Positions 7,987 through 16,363 of a stretch of DNA of 64,000 bases are shown here, in pieces (position 1 is the stretch's first letter; each line of letters opens with the position of its first letter). Position numbers and translations under genes: made by a program. A model generated the notes under the pieces. That model ran no database searches. It was not told the DNA's origin and saw only the letters and a list, made by a program, of their open reading frames with translations. This DNA is from Streptomyces bungoensis (lineage in GTDB: Bacteria; Actinomycetota; Actinomycetes; Streptomycetales; Streptomycetaceae). The DNA lies in contig NZ_KQ948859.1 in the NCBI RefSeq assembly GCF_001514215.1, forward strand, positions 214,035-278,034, in the 5' to 3' direction.

Positions 7987-9456
7987 ATGGAGATCCGACA
8001 GTACGACCGCTCCGTGTCCGGTTCAGCCCCGCGCCGCCACCGGCGGTGGCTGCGGCGCGCGCTGGTCACCGCGCTGCTGGGCGGGGCCGCGGCGGGCGGG
8101 GCGCTGGTGCTGCTGCCTCCGCCGCAGCCCCGGACCGCTCCCCCGGCGCCGGCGGCGGGCCCGCGGGCCGAGGCCCAGGTCCGGGCCCGGATGCTGGCCG
8201 CGGTCACCACCGGGGTGCCGGCCGCCCTGCCCGACCTGGCGGCGCTGATCGGGCAGCAGGAGCGCGCGGTCCGGGCCCGGCCGCGGGACGCGCGGGCGTG
8301 GGCGGTGCTGGGCGCCGCGTACGTGGAGCAGGGGCGGCGCAGCGCCGACGCGGCGGCCTACCCGAAGGCCGAGCGGGCGCTCAGGACCTCCCTGGAGGTG
8401 CGGGGCGCGGACAACGTGGAGGCGCTCGGCGCGCTGACCGCGCTGGCGAACGCGCGCCGGGACTTCCCGGCGGCGAAGCGGTACGGCGAGCAGGCGCTGA
8501 AGCTGGCGCCGAAGCGGTGGGCTGCCTATCCCCCGCTGATCGACGCGTACACCGGGCTCGGCGACTACGAGCACGCGCGCTCCACGCTGGACAAGCTCAT
8601 GGCCCTGCGCACCGGCGCGGACGCGAAGCCCGCGGTGATGGCGCGGGCCTCGGCGGTGTACCGGGACCGGGGCTGGCGCGAGGACTCCGTGGCCCAGCTG
8701 ACGGACGCGGCGGCCGCCGCCCGCACGCCCGCCCAGCAGGCCGCCTACCTCACCGGGATCGGGCAGCTGGCCTGGGAGCGGGGCGACCTGGCGGAGGCGC
8801 TGCGGCACTTCGAGGCGGCCGTGCGCCTGGACCCCGGCCGGCGGGAGGCACACGCCGGCCGGGGGCGGGCCCTGGCCGGGCTGGGCCGCATGAAGGAGGC
8901 CCTCGCCGCGTACCGGGCCGCCCTCGACGGGCAGCCGGACCCGCAGGTGACCCTGGAGCTGGCTGAGTTGTACGAGTCGCTGGGGATGGAACGGGACGCC
9001 GAGGAGCAGTACGGCCTGCTGCGGAACCGGGTGGCGCAGGCGGTGTCCGGCGGGGTCGACGAGGAGCTGCTGATCGGGCAGTTCGAGGCGGACCACGGGG
9101 ACGCCGAGGAGGCGGTGCTGCGGTTGCGGGCGGAGTACGGGCGCCAGCCGGGCATCGAGGTGGCCGACGCCCTCGGCTGGGCACTGCACCGCACCGGTGA
9201 CGACGAGGAGGCGCTGACCTACGCCTCGGCCGCGACGGACAAGGAGAAGGGCGGCGGGGTGCGCAGCGCGCTGTACGCGTTCCACCGGGGCATGATCGAA
9301 CGCGAACTGGAGCTGGCCGGGCCCGCCCGTCGGCACCTGAAGGAGGCGCTGCAGATCAACCCGTACTTCTCGCCGCTGCGGGCGCCGGCGGCGCGGGAGG
9401 CGTTGCAGGAGCTCGGCGAGGTACCCGACGAGCCCCTGCCCGACGACCTGTCGTGA
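7987..9456 (+). CDS. Membrane-anchored tetratricopeptide repeat protein
   Basis: The 489-residue protein starts at ATG 7987 (MEIRQYDRSV). An Arg-rich stretch (RRHRRWLRR) is followed by one hydrophobic segment at about residues 25-42 and a Pro/Ala linker, so it is probably anchored with its bulk outside or in the wall space. The rest is a chain of TPR-like helical repeats with the typical Ala-Tyr-Pro-Leu pattern, for example AWAVLGAAYVEQGR, AYPPLIDAYTGLGDYEHA and HAGRGRALAGLGRMKEALAAY. TPR proteins serve as scaffolds; no enzyme motif is seen. It is divergent from the FAD-oxidase gene and convergent with hppD, with only 30 bases between stop codons. Frames further upstream run across the oxidase gene and are rejected. 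Confidence 0.82.
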   Translation: MEIRQYDRSVSGSAPRRHRRWLRRALVTALLGGAAAGGALVLLPPPQPRTAPPAPAAGPRAEAQVRARMLAAVTTGVPAALPDLAALIGQQERAVRARPRDARAWAVLGAAYVEQGRRSADAAAYPKAERALRTSLEVRGADNVEALGALTALANARRDFPAAKRYGEQALKLAPKRWAAYPPLIDAYTGLGDYEHARSTLDKLMALRTGADAKPAVMARASAVYRDRGWREDSVAQLTDAAAAARTPAQQAAYLTGIGQLAWERGDLAEALRHFEAAVRLDPGRREAHAGRGRALAGLGRMKEALAAYRAALDGQPDPQVTLELAELYESLGMERDAEEQYGLLRNRVAQAVSGGVDEELLIGQFEADHGDAEEAVLRLRAEYGRQPGIEVADALGWALHRTGDDEEALTYASAATDKEKGGGVRSALYAFHRGMIERELELAGPARRHLKEALQINPYFSPLRAPAAREALQELGEVPDEPLPDDLS

Positions 9457-9473
9457 CGGCCTGTCGTGACGGC
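9448..9473. repeat. Tandem 13-base duplication CTGTCGTGACGGC across a stop codon
   Basis: Two exact head-to-tail copies lie at 9448-9460 and 9461-9473. The first copy contains the stop codon of the TPR gene, the second lies in the short gap before the hppD stop. This looks like a simple local duplication. Confidence 0.75.
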
Positions 9474-9486
9474 GGACGTGCCGTGA

Positions 9487-10632
9487 CTACAGGTTGCCCC
9501 GCTTGGCCTGCTCGCGCTCGATCGCCTCGAAGAGGGCCTTGAAGTTGCCCTTGCCGAAGCCCATGGAGCCGTGGCGCTCGATGATCTCGAAGAACACGGT
9601 CGGCCTGTCCTGGACCGGCTTGGTGAAGATCTGCAGCAGGTAGCCGTCCTCGTCGCGGTCGGCGAGGATCTTCAGCTCGCGCAGGGTCTCGACGGGCACG
9701 CGGGTGTCGCCGACCCACTCGCCGAGGGTGTCGTAGTACGAGTCCGGGGTGTTGAGGAACTCGACGCCGGCCGCGCGCATCGTGCGGACGGTCTGCACGA
9801 TGTCGTTGGTGTTCAGCGCGATGTGCTGGACGCCCGGGCCGCCGTAGAACTCCAGGTACTCGTCGATCTGGGACTTCTTCTTGGCGATCGCGGGCTCGTT
9901 GAGCGGGAACTTCACCTTGAGGGTGCCGTCCGCGACGACCTTCGACATCAGCGCGCTGTACTCGGTGGCGATGTCGTCGCCCACGAACTCCTTCATGTTC
10001 GTGAAGCCCATGACGTTGTTGTAGAACCCGACCCACTCGTCCATCTTGCCGAGCTCGACGTTGCCGACGCAGTGGTCGATGGCCTGGAAGGTGCGCTGGG
10101 CGGGCGGCTGGACCATCGGCTCGGCGGCGACGTAGCCGGGCAGGTAGGGGCCGTCGTAGCCGGAGCGGTCCACCAGGGTGTGGCGGGTCTCGCCGTAGGT
10201 GGCGATCGCGGCGAGGACGACGGTGCCGTGCTCGTCCTTCACCTCGTACGGCTCGGCGACGCTCTGCGCGCCGTGCTCGAGGGCGTACGCGTAGGCGGCG
10301 CGGGCGTCGGGGACCTCGATGGCCAGGTCGATGACGCCGTCGCCGTGCTCGGCCACGTGCCGGACGAGGAAGGTGCCCCAGTCGGTGGTGGGCTTGATCA
10401 CCGAGGTGAACACGAAACGGGCGGAGCCGTTCTCCAGGACGTAACTCGCGGTCTCGCGGCTGCCGTTCTCCGGTCCGGAGTACGCCACCAGCTTCATGCC
10501 GAAGGCACTGGAGTAGTAGTGCGCGGCCTGCTTGGCGTTGCCCACGGCGAAGACGACCGCGTCCATTCCCTTGACCGGGAAGGGGTCGGCCTGCCGTGCG
10601 GTGTCGGGAGTGTGGTGAGTGGTCTGCGTCAT
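9487..10632 (-). CDS. hppD: 4-hydroxyphenylpyruvate dioxygenase
   Basis: The enzyme converts 4-hydroxyphenylpyruvate to homogentisate in tyrosine breakdown, and in some actinomycetes feeds ochronotic pigment formation. The 381-residue product has the two vicinal-oxygen-chelate domains of the family. The three iron ligands of the C-terminal domain are visible: His in FQAIDHCVGNV, His in VQHIALNTNDI and Glu in VFFEIIERHG near the end. Length is normal. The ATG at 10632 (MTQTTHHTPD) is preferred over an upstream frame to 10683 because of family length. A Lrp/AsnC regulator gene is divergent 122 bases away, and palindromic sequence lies between them, so local control by that regulator is likely. 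Confidence 0.96.
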   Translation of the reverse strand: MTQTTHHTPDTARQADPFPVKGMDAVVFAVGNAKQAAHYYSSAFGMKLVAYSGPENGSRETASYVLENGSARFVFTSVIKPTTDWGTFLVRHVAEHGDGVIDLAIEVPDARAAYAYALEHGAQSVAEPYEVKDEHGTVVLAAIATYGETRHTLVDRSGYDGPYLPGYVAAEPMVQPPAQRTFQAIDHCVGNVELGKMDEWVGFYNNVMGFTNMKEFVGDDIATEYSALMSKVVADGTLKVKFPLNEPAIAKKKSQIDEYLEFYGGPGVQHIALNTNDIVQTVRTMRAAGVEFLNTPDSYYDTLGEWVGDTRVPVETLRELKILADRDEDGYLLQIFTKPVQDRPTVFFEIIERHGSMGFGKGNFKALFEAIEREQAKRGNL

Positions 10633-10650
10633 AGCGGAAGGGTGGCCCGG

Positions 10651-10667
10651 CCTTGCAAGGTGCGCAA
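10651..10667. promoter_or_regulatory. Palindromic site in the hppD/Lrp intergenic region
   Basis: The sequence contains CCTTGCAAGG, a perfect 10-base palindrome at 10651-10660, overlapping a looser dyad TTGC(A)...GCAA at 10653-10667. It lies just upstream of the hppD start and about 90-100 bases from the start of the divergent Lrp-type gene, the expected place for an autoregulatory Lrp operator. The link to that regulator is inferred from position only. Confidence 0.45.
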
Positions 10668-10754
10668 TAGTTCGCGTATTCACTGGGCAATCTGACCAGC
10701 GGTGCGGGCGAAGCGGCGGACTTTCTGTACAGGATGACCATCCCGGGAGGCGTG

Positions 10755-11234
10755 ATGGCGATCGATCATCTGGACGGCCGGATCATCGTGCTGCTGGCCA
10801 GGGAGCCGCGCATCGGCGTGCTGGAGATGTCCCGGCGGCTGGGCGTCGCCCGGGGGACGGTGCAGGCGCGCCTCGACCGGCTGCAGTCGAGCGGGGTCGT
10901 CCGGGGGTTCGGGCCGCAGGTGGACCCGGCGGCCCTCGGCTATCCGGTCACCGCGTTCGCCACGCTGCAGATCCGGCAGGGGCAGGGGGCCGACGTCCGG
11001 GCGTACCTGGCGACCGTGCCGGAGGTGCTGGAGCTGCTGACCACGACCGGCAGCGGGGACATGCTGTGCCGGCTGGTGGCCCGCTCCAACGCCGACCTGC
11101 AGCGGGTGATCGACCGGGTCGTCGGCTTCGAGGGCATCGTCCGGGCGTCCACGGCGATCGTCATGGAGAACCCCGTCCCGCTGCGGATCATCCCGCTGGT
11201 GGAGCAGGCGGCGGGGGGCGACCGGGAGGAATGA
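10755..11234 (+). CDS. Lrp/AsnC family transcriptional regulator
   Basis: The 159-residue protein starts MAIDHLDGRIIVLL. Its N-terminal winged helix-turn-helix (ISM-like segment EPRIGVLEMSRRLGVARGTV at about residues 15-35) is followed by the RAM/ligand-binding domain with TTTGSGDMLCRLVARS. The start at 10755 has a GGGAGG box just upstream; an in-frame ATG at 10734 would add seven residues. It is divergent from hppD, so tyrosine or a related amino acid is a plausible effector and hppD a likely target. Both are inferred from context. Confidence 0.9.
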   Translation: MAIDHLDGRIIVLLAREPRIGVLEMSRRLGVARGTVQARLDRLQSSGVVRGFGPQVDPAALGYPVTAFATLQIRQGQGADVRAYLATVPEVLELLTTTGSGDMLCRLVARSNADLQRVIDRVVGFEGIVRASTAIVMENPVPLRIIPLVEQAAGGDREE

Positions 11235-11276
11235 CCCGGCGCGGTCCGAACCCGCCGGAATCCCGGGGGAGTTGAT

Positions 11277-11306
11277 GCAAAGAGAGTGTTGCAAAGGAGC
11301 CTTTGC
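11277..11306. promoter_or_regulatory. Repeated TGCAAAG motif and GCAAAGG palindrome upstream of the ArsR-like gene
   Basis: A first TGCAAAG lies at 11277-11283. A perfect dyad of 7-base arms, GCAAAGG (11291-11297) and CCTTTGC (11300-11306), follows with a two-base spacer and ends 18 bases before the start of the helix-turn-helix gene. The position overlaps the likely promoter, so autorepression by the encoded regulator is the simplest reading. Confidence 0.55.
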
Positions 11307-11324
11307 ATAGCTATCTTTGTACGC

Positions 11325-11912
11325 ATGACGGAGCACGAGGAACGGAAACAGCGCCGGCTGGACGCCCGCTCGCTGCGCGGGCTCGCGCATCCGCTGCGGA
11401 TGCAGCTGCTGGACGCCCTGCGGCGCCACGGCCCGGCCACCGCCTCCCAGCTGGGCGCCCGGCTCGGCGAGTCCAGCGGCGCGACCAGCTACCACCTGCG
11501 CCAGCTCGCCACCCACGGCTTCGTCGAGGACGCCCCCGGGCACGGCAAGGGCCGGGAGCGCTGGTGGCAGGCGGTGGACCAGGGACTGGTCTTCAACAGC
11601 GGCGACTTCGAGGGCGCGGGCCCGGAGGTGCGCGGGATGGCCGAGGTCTTCCTGCACGAGGTGGCCGCGACCCACGCCCGCGAGCTGTCCACCTGGCTCA
11701 GCACCCGCGACACCTGGCAGGGGGACTGGCAGCGCGGCGCCTCCGACATGAGCGACGCGACGCTGCGGCTCACCCCCGAACTGGCGGCCGAACTGGTCCA
11801 GAAGATGCACGCGCTGATCGACGGCTACCGGGGGCGCGTCCCCGAGGCGGAGACCCCGGGCGCCGCGCAGGTCCGTGTCCACACGCACCTGTTCCCCATC
11901 GAGACCGACTGA
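11325..11912 (+). CDS. ArsR-like winged-helix transcriptional regulator
   Basis: This 195-residue protein begins MTEHEERKQRRLDARSLRGL. The N-terminal half is an ArsR/HTH_20-type winged helix (LAHPLRMQLLDALRRHG, then TSYHLRQLATHGFVE as recognition helix, and a basic wing with GKGRERWW). The C-terminal half is helical, without the metal-binding cysteines of classical ArsR proteins, so it is likely a non-metal member. No efflux gene lies beside it. A clear dyad directly upstream suggests autoregulation. The start follows from family alignment of the HTH; an in-frame ATG at 11286 lies inside the presumed operator and is rejected. Confidence 0.85.
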   Translation: MTEHEERKQRRLDARSLRGLAHPLRMQLLDALRRHGPATASQLGARLGESSGATSYHLRQLATHGFVEDAPGHGKGRERWWQAVDQGLVFNSGDFEGAGPEVRGMAEVFLHEVAATHARELSTWLSTRDTWQGDWQRGASDMSDATLRLTPELAAELVQKMHALIDGYRGRVPEAETPGAAQVRVHTHLFPIETD

Positions 11913-11940
11913 GACCGACCGAGACCGACCGAGACCGGCT
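11901..11940. repeat. Four tandem copies of a GAGACCGAC(C/T) decamer
   Basis: The unit repeats four times with single-base variation (the fourth copy reads GAGACCGGCT). The first copy supplies the last codons and part of the stop codon of the ArsR-like gene, the rest is non-coding. Looser GAC/GAG-rich sequence continues to the next small gene. It may be a slippage product; I see no hairpin. Confidence 0.75.
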
Positions 11941-11999
11941 GAGAGCCGCCGGGACCGGCCGGCACACGAGACGACCGAGACGCACCGAGAGGCAACGCC

Positions 12000-12182
12000 A
12001 TGCACATCGAGACCCAGCTCGCCCAGCACCGCGTCACCGGCCTCCGCGCCCAGGCCGACGCCCACCGCCTGTCCACCGAGGCGAAGCCCCCGGTCGAACT
12101 GCGCACCCGCGTCGGCTGGACCCTGGTGGAACTCGGCCTGCGCCTCGCCTCCGCCCCCGGGCCGGCGCCGGCCGTGGCCTAG
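12000..12182 (+). CDS. Small protein of unknown function, 60 aa
   Basis: The frame starts at ATG 12000 with a GAGAGG box about ten bases upstream and reads MHIETQLAQHRVTGLRAQADA, then a short Ala/Leu-rich C-terminus. It has a basic, helical appearance and no membrane segment. It follows the ArsR-like regulator in the same direction at a distance of 87 bases and may be co-transcribed. Codon bias supports coding, but the small size leaves doubt. No function is proposed. Confidence 0.5.
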   Translation: MHIETQLAQHRVTGLRAQADAHRLSTEAKPPVELRTRVGWTLVELGLRLASAPGPAPAVA

Positions 12183-12197
12183 CAGCCCGCTACGGAG

Positions 12198-12989
12198 CTA
12201 GCAGCTCGGTACGGAGCCGTTGCCCTTCTCCAGGGCCACCAGGGAGTCCACCGCGCCCCGCAGCGTGGTCACCGGGACCAGCCGGAGTCCCTTCGGCAGC
12301 TCCGCCTTGGCATCGCCGCACTCGGCCTTCGGCACCAGGAAGACGGTGGCACCGTCCCGCCGGGCGGCCTGCGTCTTCAGGGACACGCCGCCGACCGCGC
12401 CGACCCTGCCGGAGGCGTCGATCGTGCCCGTCCCGGCGACCGTGCGCCCGCCCGTGAGGTCGCCGCCGCTGCCGTCGCCGTCCAGCTTGTCGATGATCCC
12501 CAGGGTGAACAGCAGCCCGGCGCTCGGCCCGCCCACGTTGGCGAGCCTGAGGGTGACGTGCACCTTGTCGGCGCTGAGGTGCAGGTACTTCAGCGCCGCC
12601 TGGGTCGCCGCGTCCTGGGACTGCTGCATCTGCTCGACGTTGTGCTTCTCGATCTCCTTGACGCTGTTCCCGCTCGGGTAGACCGCGTCGCGCGGCATCA
12701 CGGCCCGGTCCGTGCGGAACCAGTTGCCGGCCACGTCCCCGAGGGTGACCCGGGTGTCCGGGCCGGTCGCCACGATCGTCGTCATCCGCAGCTGCCCGCT
12801 GGTCCGCCGGACCGGCGCCCCGGAAACGGTGATCACGGAGGTGCCCCGGTACTGCCCGAGCACGTTCGCCGTCGTCCCCGGCCCCGCCACCGAGAACGGC
12901 AGCGGCGCGAACACGGCCGTGGCGAGCAGCGCCACGACGGGCAGGGCGCAGACGGCGACGGCCTGGGGGCGCGTGAGACGTGAGAGCAC
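12198..12989 (-). CDS. Membrane-anchored Lon-like Ser-Lys protease, PDZ domain missing
   Basis: The 263-residue protein has an N-terminal membrane anchor (about residues 10-33) followed by an extracytoplasmic region that ends in a Lon-type protease domain. The Ser-Lys dyad is visible: Ser156 in VGGPSAGLLF and Lys205 in GGVSLKTQAAR, with the usual spacing. Related YlbL-type proteins have a PDZ domain between the anchor and the protease domain; here the corresponding stretch (about residues 100-140) is too short to hold one. Substrates are unknown. It converges on the 60-residue gene and is probably monocistronic. It may process or degrade exported proteins at the membrane. Confidence 0.82.
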   Translation of the reverse strand: MLSRLTRPQAVAVCALPVVALLATAVFAPLPFSVAGPGTTANVLGQYRGTSVITVSGAPVRRTSGQLRMTTIVATGPDTRVTLGDVAGNWFRTDRAVMPRDAVYPSGNSVKEIEKHNVEQMQQSQDAATQAALKYLHLSADKVHVTLRLANVGGPSAGLLFTLGIIDKLDGDGSGGDLTGGRTVAGTGTIDASGRVGAVGGVSLKTQAARRDGATVFLVPKAECGDAKAELPKGLRLVPVTTLRGAVDSLVALEKGNGSVPSC

Positions 12990-13087
12990 GGGACCAATCT
13001 AACGTGACGGCCCCGGACCGCCCGCCGGGCCCACGGCTACGTCTGCCGGTGCCGGCGCGGGCGTCGGCGCCGGGGTCGGCGCCGAGG

Positions 13088-13729
13088 TCAGCGCAGGGCG
13101 TCCGCGACCTCGCGGGCCGCGTCGACCACGCGCGGGCCCACCCGCTCCGGGACGGAGTCCGCGAGCATCACCACGCCCACGCTGCCCTCGACGCCTGTCA
13201 CCCCGAGCAGGGGCGCGGCCGCCCCGCTGGCCCCCGCCTCCAGCTCGCCGTGGGTGAGGGTGTAGCCGGGGTCGGAGGCGGGGCACTGGCGGGCGGAGAG
13301 GATGGCGCGGCCCGCGGCGCCGCGGTCCAGGGGGTGGCGGAAGCCCGCGCGGTAGGCGACGTGGTAGTCCGTCCAGGTCGGCTCGACCACGGCGACGGCC
13401 AGCGCCTCGGTGCCGTCCACCAGGGTCAGATGGGCCGTCGCCCCGATGTCCTCCGCCAGCGACCTCAGCGCGGGCAGCGCGGCCTCCCGCACCAGCGGGT
13501 GCACCTGCCGGCCCAGACGCAGCACTCCCAGACCGACCCGGGCCCGGCCGCCCAGGTCACGCCGGACCAGCGCGTGCTGCTCCAGGGTGGCCAGCAACCG
13601 GTACACCACGGTCCGGTTCACGCCCAGTTTGCTGGACAGCTCGGTGACGGTCAGCCCGTGGTCCGTGTCGGCCAGCAGCTTGAGGACGCGCAGTCCCCGG
13701 TCGAGCGTCTGAGAGGTCTCCGCGGTCAC
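13088..13729 (-). CDS. IclR family transcriptional regulator
   Basis: The 213-residue protein begins VTAETSQTLDRGLRVLKLL. The N-terminal winged helix contains GLTVTELSSKLGVNRTVVYRLLATLEQ, typical of IclR, and the C-terminal effector domain follows, with GATAHLTLVDGTEALAVAVVE. The GTG at 13729 is chosen because an AAGGAG box lies eight bases upstream; a GTG at 13738 would overlap that box. The effector domain is somewhat short compared with the usual 250 residues in total. Nothing adjacent identifies a target. The 98 bases between this gene and the Lon-like gene hold GGTCGGCGCC-type short repeats (about 13050-13085). Confidence 0.88.
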   Translation of the reverse strand: MTAETSQTLDRGLRVLKLLADTDHGLTVTELSSKLGVNRTVVYRLLATLEQHALVRRDLGGRARVGLGVLRLGRQVHPLVREAALPALRSLAEDIGATAHLTLVDGTEALAVAVVEPTWTDYHVAYRAGFRHPLDRGAAGRAILSARQCPASDPGYTLTHGELEAGASGAAAPLLGVTGVEGSVGVVMLADSVPERVGPRVVDAAREVADALR

Positions 13730-14013
13730 GACGCCCACTCCTTTGGTGGTGAGGTCGGCAGACCCCTGAGCGGCGGATGCGTCACCGGATCCCGGCGGCG
13801 ACGCGCTTCAGAGGCCGCCGATCGGCAGGACGGCCCGGCGGCTCCGGGCCTTGTCGCTTCACGGCTGCGCTCCGCGGCGGCGCTGCCACGGGGCGTGTGC
13901 GTAGCGGGACAGTAGCGAAGGCGGTTCGCTCAGCGGAAGTCTCCGTCCAGAATCCGGGCAGTCCGACATCCGGCCTGCCAGGATTCGTCCCCATACGCAC
14001 ACGCAGCAGGCTT

Positions 14014-15870
14014 TTACCTCATGCGGGTGGCCCATTCCTGGACCTTGGCGATCCGCTGCCGCAGCTGCCCGGCCGTGGCCTCGGCGCTCGGCGGTCCGCC
14101 GCACACGCGGCGCAGTTCGGTGTGGATGACGCCGTGCGGCTTGCCGCTCTGGTGCACGTAGGCACCCACCAGGGTGTTGAGCCGCTTGCGCAGCTCCATC
14201 ATCTCCTTGTGGCTGACCACCGGCCGCCGCTCGGCGGGCAGTTCCAGCAGGTCGGCCTCGGTGTCCGGCTTCTTGCGGCTGTGCGCGATCTGCCGGGCCT
14301 GCCGCTTCTGCAGCAGCAGCTGGACCTGGTCGGGTTCCAGGAGGCCGGGGATGCCGAGGTAGTCCTGCTCCTCCTCGCTGCCCGGGTGGGCCTGCATGCC
14401 GAACTCGGCGCCGTCGTAGAGGACCCGGTCGAACACGGCCTCGGACTCCAGCGCCTCGAAGGCGAACTGCTCCTGCTCGCCGGTGTCCTCGTCCTGCTCC
14501 TTGTTCGCCTCCTCCATCTCCTTCTCGGATTCGGCGTACGGGTCCTCCTCGCCCTCCTTCTTCGGCTTGTCGAGGGCGTGGTCCCGTTCCTTCTCCATCT
14601 CGTTGGCGAAGGTCAGCAGGTCGGGCACGGTGGGCAGGAACACGGACGCGGTCTCGCCGCGCCGCCGGGACCGCACGAAACGGCCGACGGCCTGGGCGAA
14701 GAAGAGCGGGGTGGAGATGGTGGTGGCGTACACCCCGACCGCGAGCCGGGGCACGTCGACGCCCTCGGACACCATGCGCACCGCGACCATCCAGCGGTCG
14801 TCGCTGCCGCTGAAGTCGTCGATCCGCTTCGAGGCACCGGCGTCGTCGGACAGCACGAGGGTCGCCTTCGTGCCGGTGATCTCCCGGATCAGCTTGGCGT
14901 AGGCGCGGGCGGAGTCCTGGTCGGAGGCGATGACCAGCGCACCGGCGTCCGGGATGCCCTTGCGCACCTCGGTCAGCCGCTGGTCGGCGGCGCGCAGCAC
15001 GCTGGGCATCCACTCGCCGCGCGGGTCGAGGGCGGTGCGCCAGGCCTGGCTGACCGCGTCCTTCGTCATCGGCTCGCCGAGCCGGGCGGCGATCTCGTCG
15101 CCGGCCTTGGTGCGCCAGCGCATGTTGCCGCTGTAGGAGAGGAAGATGACGGGCCGGACGACGTGGTCGGCGAGGGCGTTGCCGTAGCCGTAGGTGTAGT
15201 CGGCGGCGGACCGGCGGATGCCGTCCTGCCCCTCCTCGTACGTGACGAAGGGGATCGGGTTGGTGTCGGACCGGAACGGCGTACCGGTCAGGGCGAGCCG
15301 CCGGGTCGCGGGCTCGAACGCCTCCAGGCACGCCTCACCCCAGGACTTGGAGTCGCCGGCGTGGTGGATCTCGTCGAGGATGACGAGGGTCTTGCGCTGC
15401 TCGACGCGGTTGCGGTGCAGCATGGGGCGCACGCCGACGCCCGCGTAGGTGACGGCGACGCCGTCGTAGTCCTTGCCGAGCGGGCCCGCGCTGTACTCGG
15501 GGTCGAGCTTGATGCCGATCCGGGCCGCGGCCTCCGCCCACTGCTTCTTCAGGTGCTCGGTCGGTGCGACGACGGTCACCTGCTGCACGACGTGGTGGTG
15601 CAGCAGCCAGGAGGCGAGGGTCAGCGCGAAGGTGGTCTTGCCGGCGCCGGGGGTGGCGACGGCGAGGAAGTCGCGCGGCTGCTCCTGGATGTACTTCTCC
15701 ATCGCCCCGTGCTGCCAGGCACGCAGCTTGCCGGCGGTGCCCCAGGGGGCGCGGCCCGGGAAGGCGGGCGAAAGGTGGTGGGAGTGCGTCGAGGAAGAAG
15801 ACATGGGGGTGGGCCCGGAGGGCCCTCCGTTGAGGGTGGTGGCGGGTGACGGGCGGGCGGTGGTAGTCAC
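14014..15870 (-). CDS. DEAD/DEAH-box superfamily 2 helicase
   Basis: The 618-residue protein is an SF2 helicase or translocase. The Walker A motif ATPGAGKTTFAL lies at about residue 70, motif II is DEIHH, motif III is ALTGTPFR, and the C-terminal RecA lobe ends with QAVGRFVRSRR (motif VI). A Glu/Lys-rich acidic insert (about residues 430-480) follows, then a C-terminal helical region. It resembles UvrB/ResIII-like helicases of unknown role found throughout Streptomyces. The GTG start at 15870 is preceded by GGAGACC; an internal ATG (MSSSSTHSHH) is an alternative. The 284 bases between it and the IclR start show no gene and no clear hairpin. Confidence 0.9.
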   Translation of the reverse strand: MTTTARPSPATTLNGGPSGPTPMSSSSTHSHHLSPAFPGRAPWGTAGKLRAWQHGAMEKYIQEQPRDFLAVATPGAGKTTFALTLASWLLHHHVVQQVTVVAPTEHLKKQWAEAAARIGIKLDPEYSAGPLGKDYDGVAVTYAGVGVRPMLHRNRVEQRKTLVILDEIHHAGDSKSWGEACLEAFEPATRRLALTGTPFRSDTNPIPFVTYEEGQDGIRRSAADYTYGYGNALADHVVRPVIFLSYSGNMRWRTKAGDEIAARLGEPMTKDAVSQAWRTALDPRGEWMPSVLRAADQRLTEVRKGIPDAGALVIASDQDSARAYAKLIREITGTKATLVLSDDAGASKRIDDFSGSDDRWMVAVRMVSEGVDVPRLAVGVYATTISTPLFFAQAVGRFVRSRRRGETASVFLPTVPDLLTFANEMEKERDHALDKPKKEGEEDPYAESEKEMEEANKEQDEDTGEQEQFAFEALESEAVFDRVLYDGAEFGMQAHPGSEEEQDYLGIPGLLEPDQVQLLLQKRQARQIAHSRKKPDTEADLLELPAERRPVVSHKEMMELRKRLNTLVGAYVHQSGKPHGVIHTELRRVCGGPPSAEATAGQLRQRIAKVQEWATRMR

Positions 15871-15994
15871 GGTCTCCGTGGATCAAGGGTCGGCAGCTCG
15901 GCTGTGTATGGCGACCGGGCCACCCTACCGGCGGGCCGACGGTGCCCACGCGGCAACGAGGCGGGGACGCGGCCGGGTGGGACTCACGTCACAG

Positions 15995-16363
15995 TCAGCG
16001 CGCGAAGCGGGGCAAGTGGGCCGCGATCTTGGGTACGTCCAGAGCGCCCTGCCAGACGTCGAGAACGAAGCGCTCAGCCTCGTCGACGTCGAAGTCGGAG
16101 TCCAGCGGATGCCCGTTCATGTGCAGGAAGACCCAGGTCGCATACCAGGCGATGCGCTTGTTGCCGTCGACCAGGGCGTGGTTGCGGGCCAGCGATTCCA
16201 TCAATGCCGCCGCCTTCTGCCAGACGTCCGGATAGGCATCCTGCCCGAACACGCTCGACTGGGGACGGGCGAGCGCCGAGTCGAGGAGCCCATAATCGCG
16301 CACCTCGTCCGCCCCGAGCCGCTGGGCGAGGTTCAGCAACTCGGGGAGCGTGAGGTAGTGCAT
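15995..16363 (-). CDS. Doc-family (Fic fold) toxin
   Basis: The 122-residue protein is a death-on-curing (Doc) type toxin. The Fic core motif appears as HALVDGNKR starting at His62, with Asp66, Asn68, Lys69 and Arg70 in place. P1 Doc phosphorylates elongation factor Tu with this fold, and the same target is the default inference. The start codon overlaps the stop codon of the upstream antitoxin by one base (TGATG), so translation is coupled. The Phe common in Doc motifs (HxFxx) is replaced by Leu here, which may or may not matter. Confidence 0.88.
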   Translation of the reverse strand: MHYLTLPELLNLAQRLGADEVRDYGLLDSALARPQSSVFGQDAYPDVWQKAAALMESLARNHALVDGNKRIAWYATWVFLHMNGHPLDSDFDVDEAERFVLDVWQGALDVPKIAAHLPRFAR

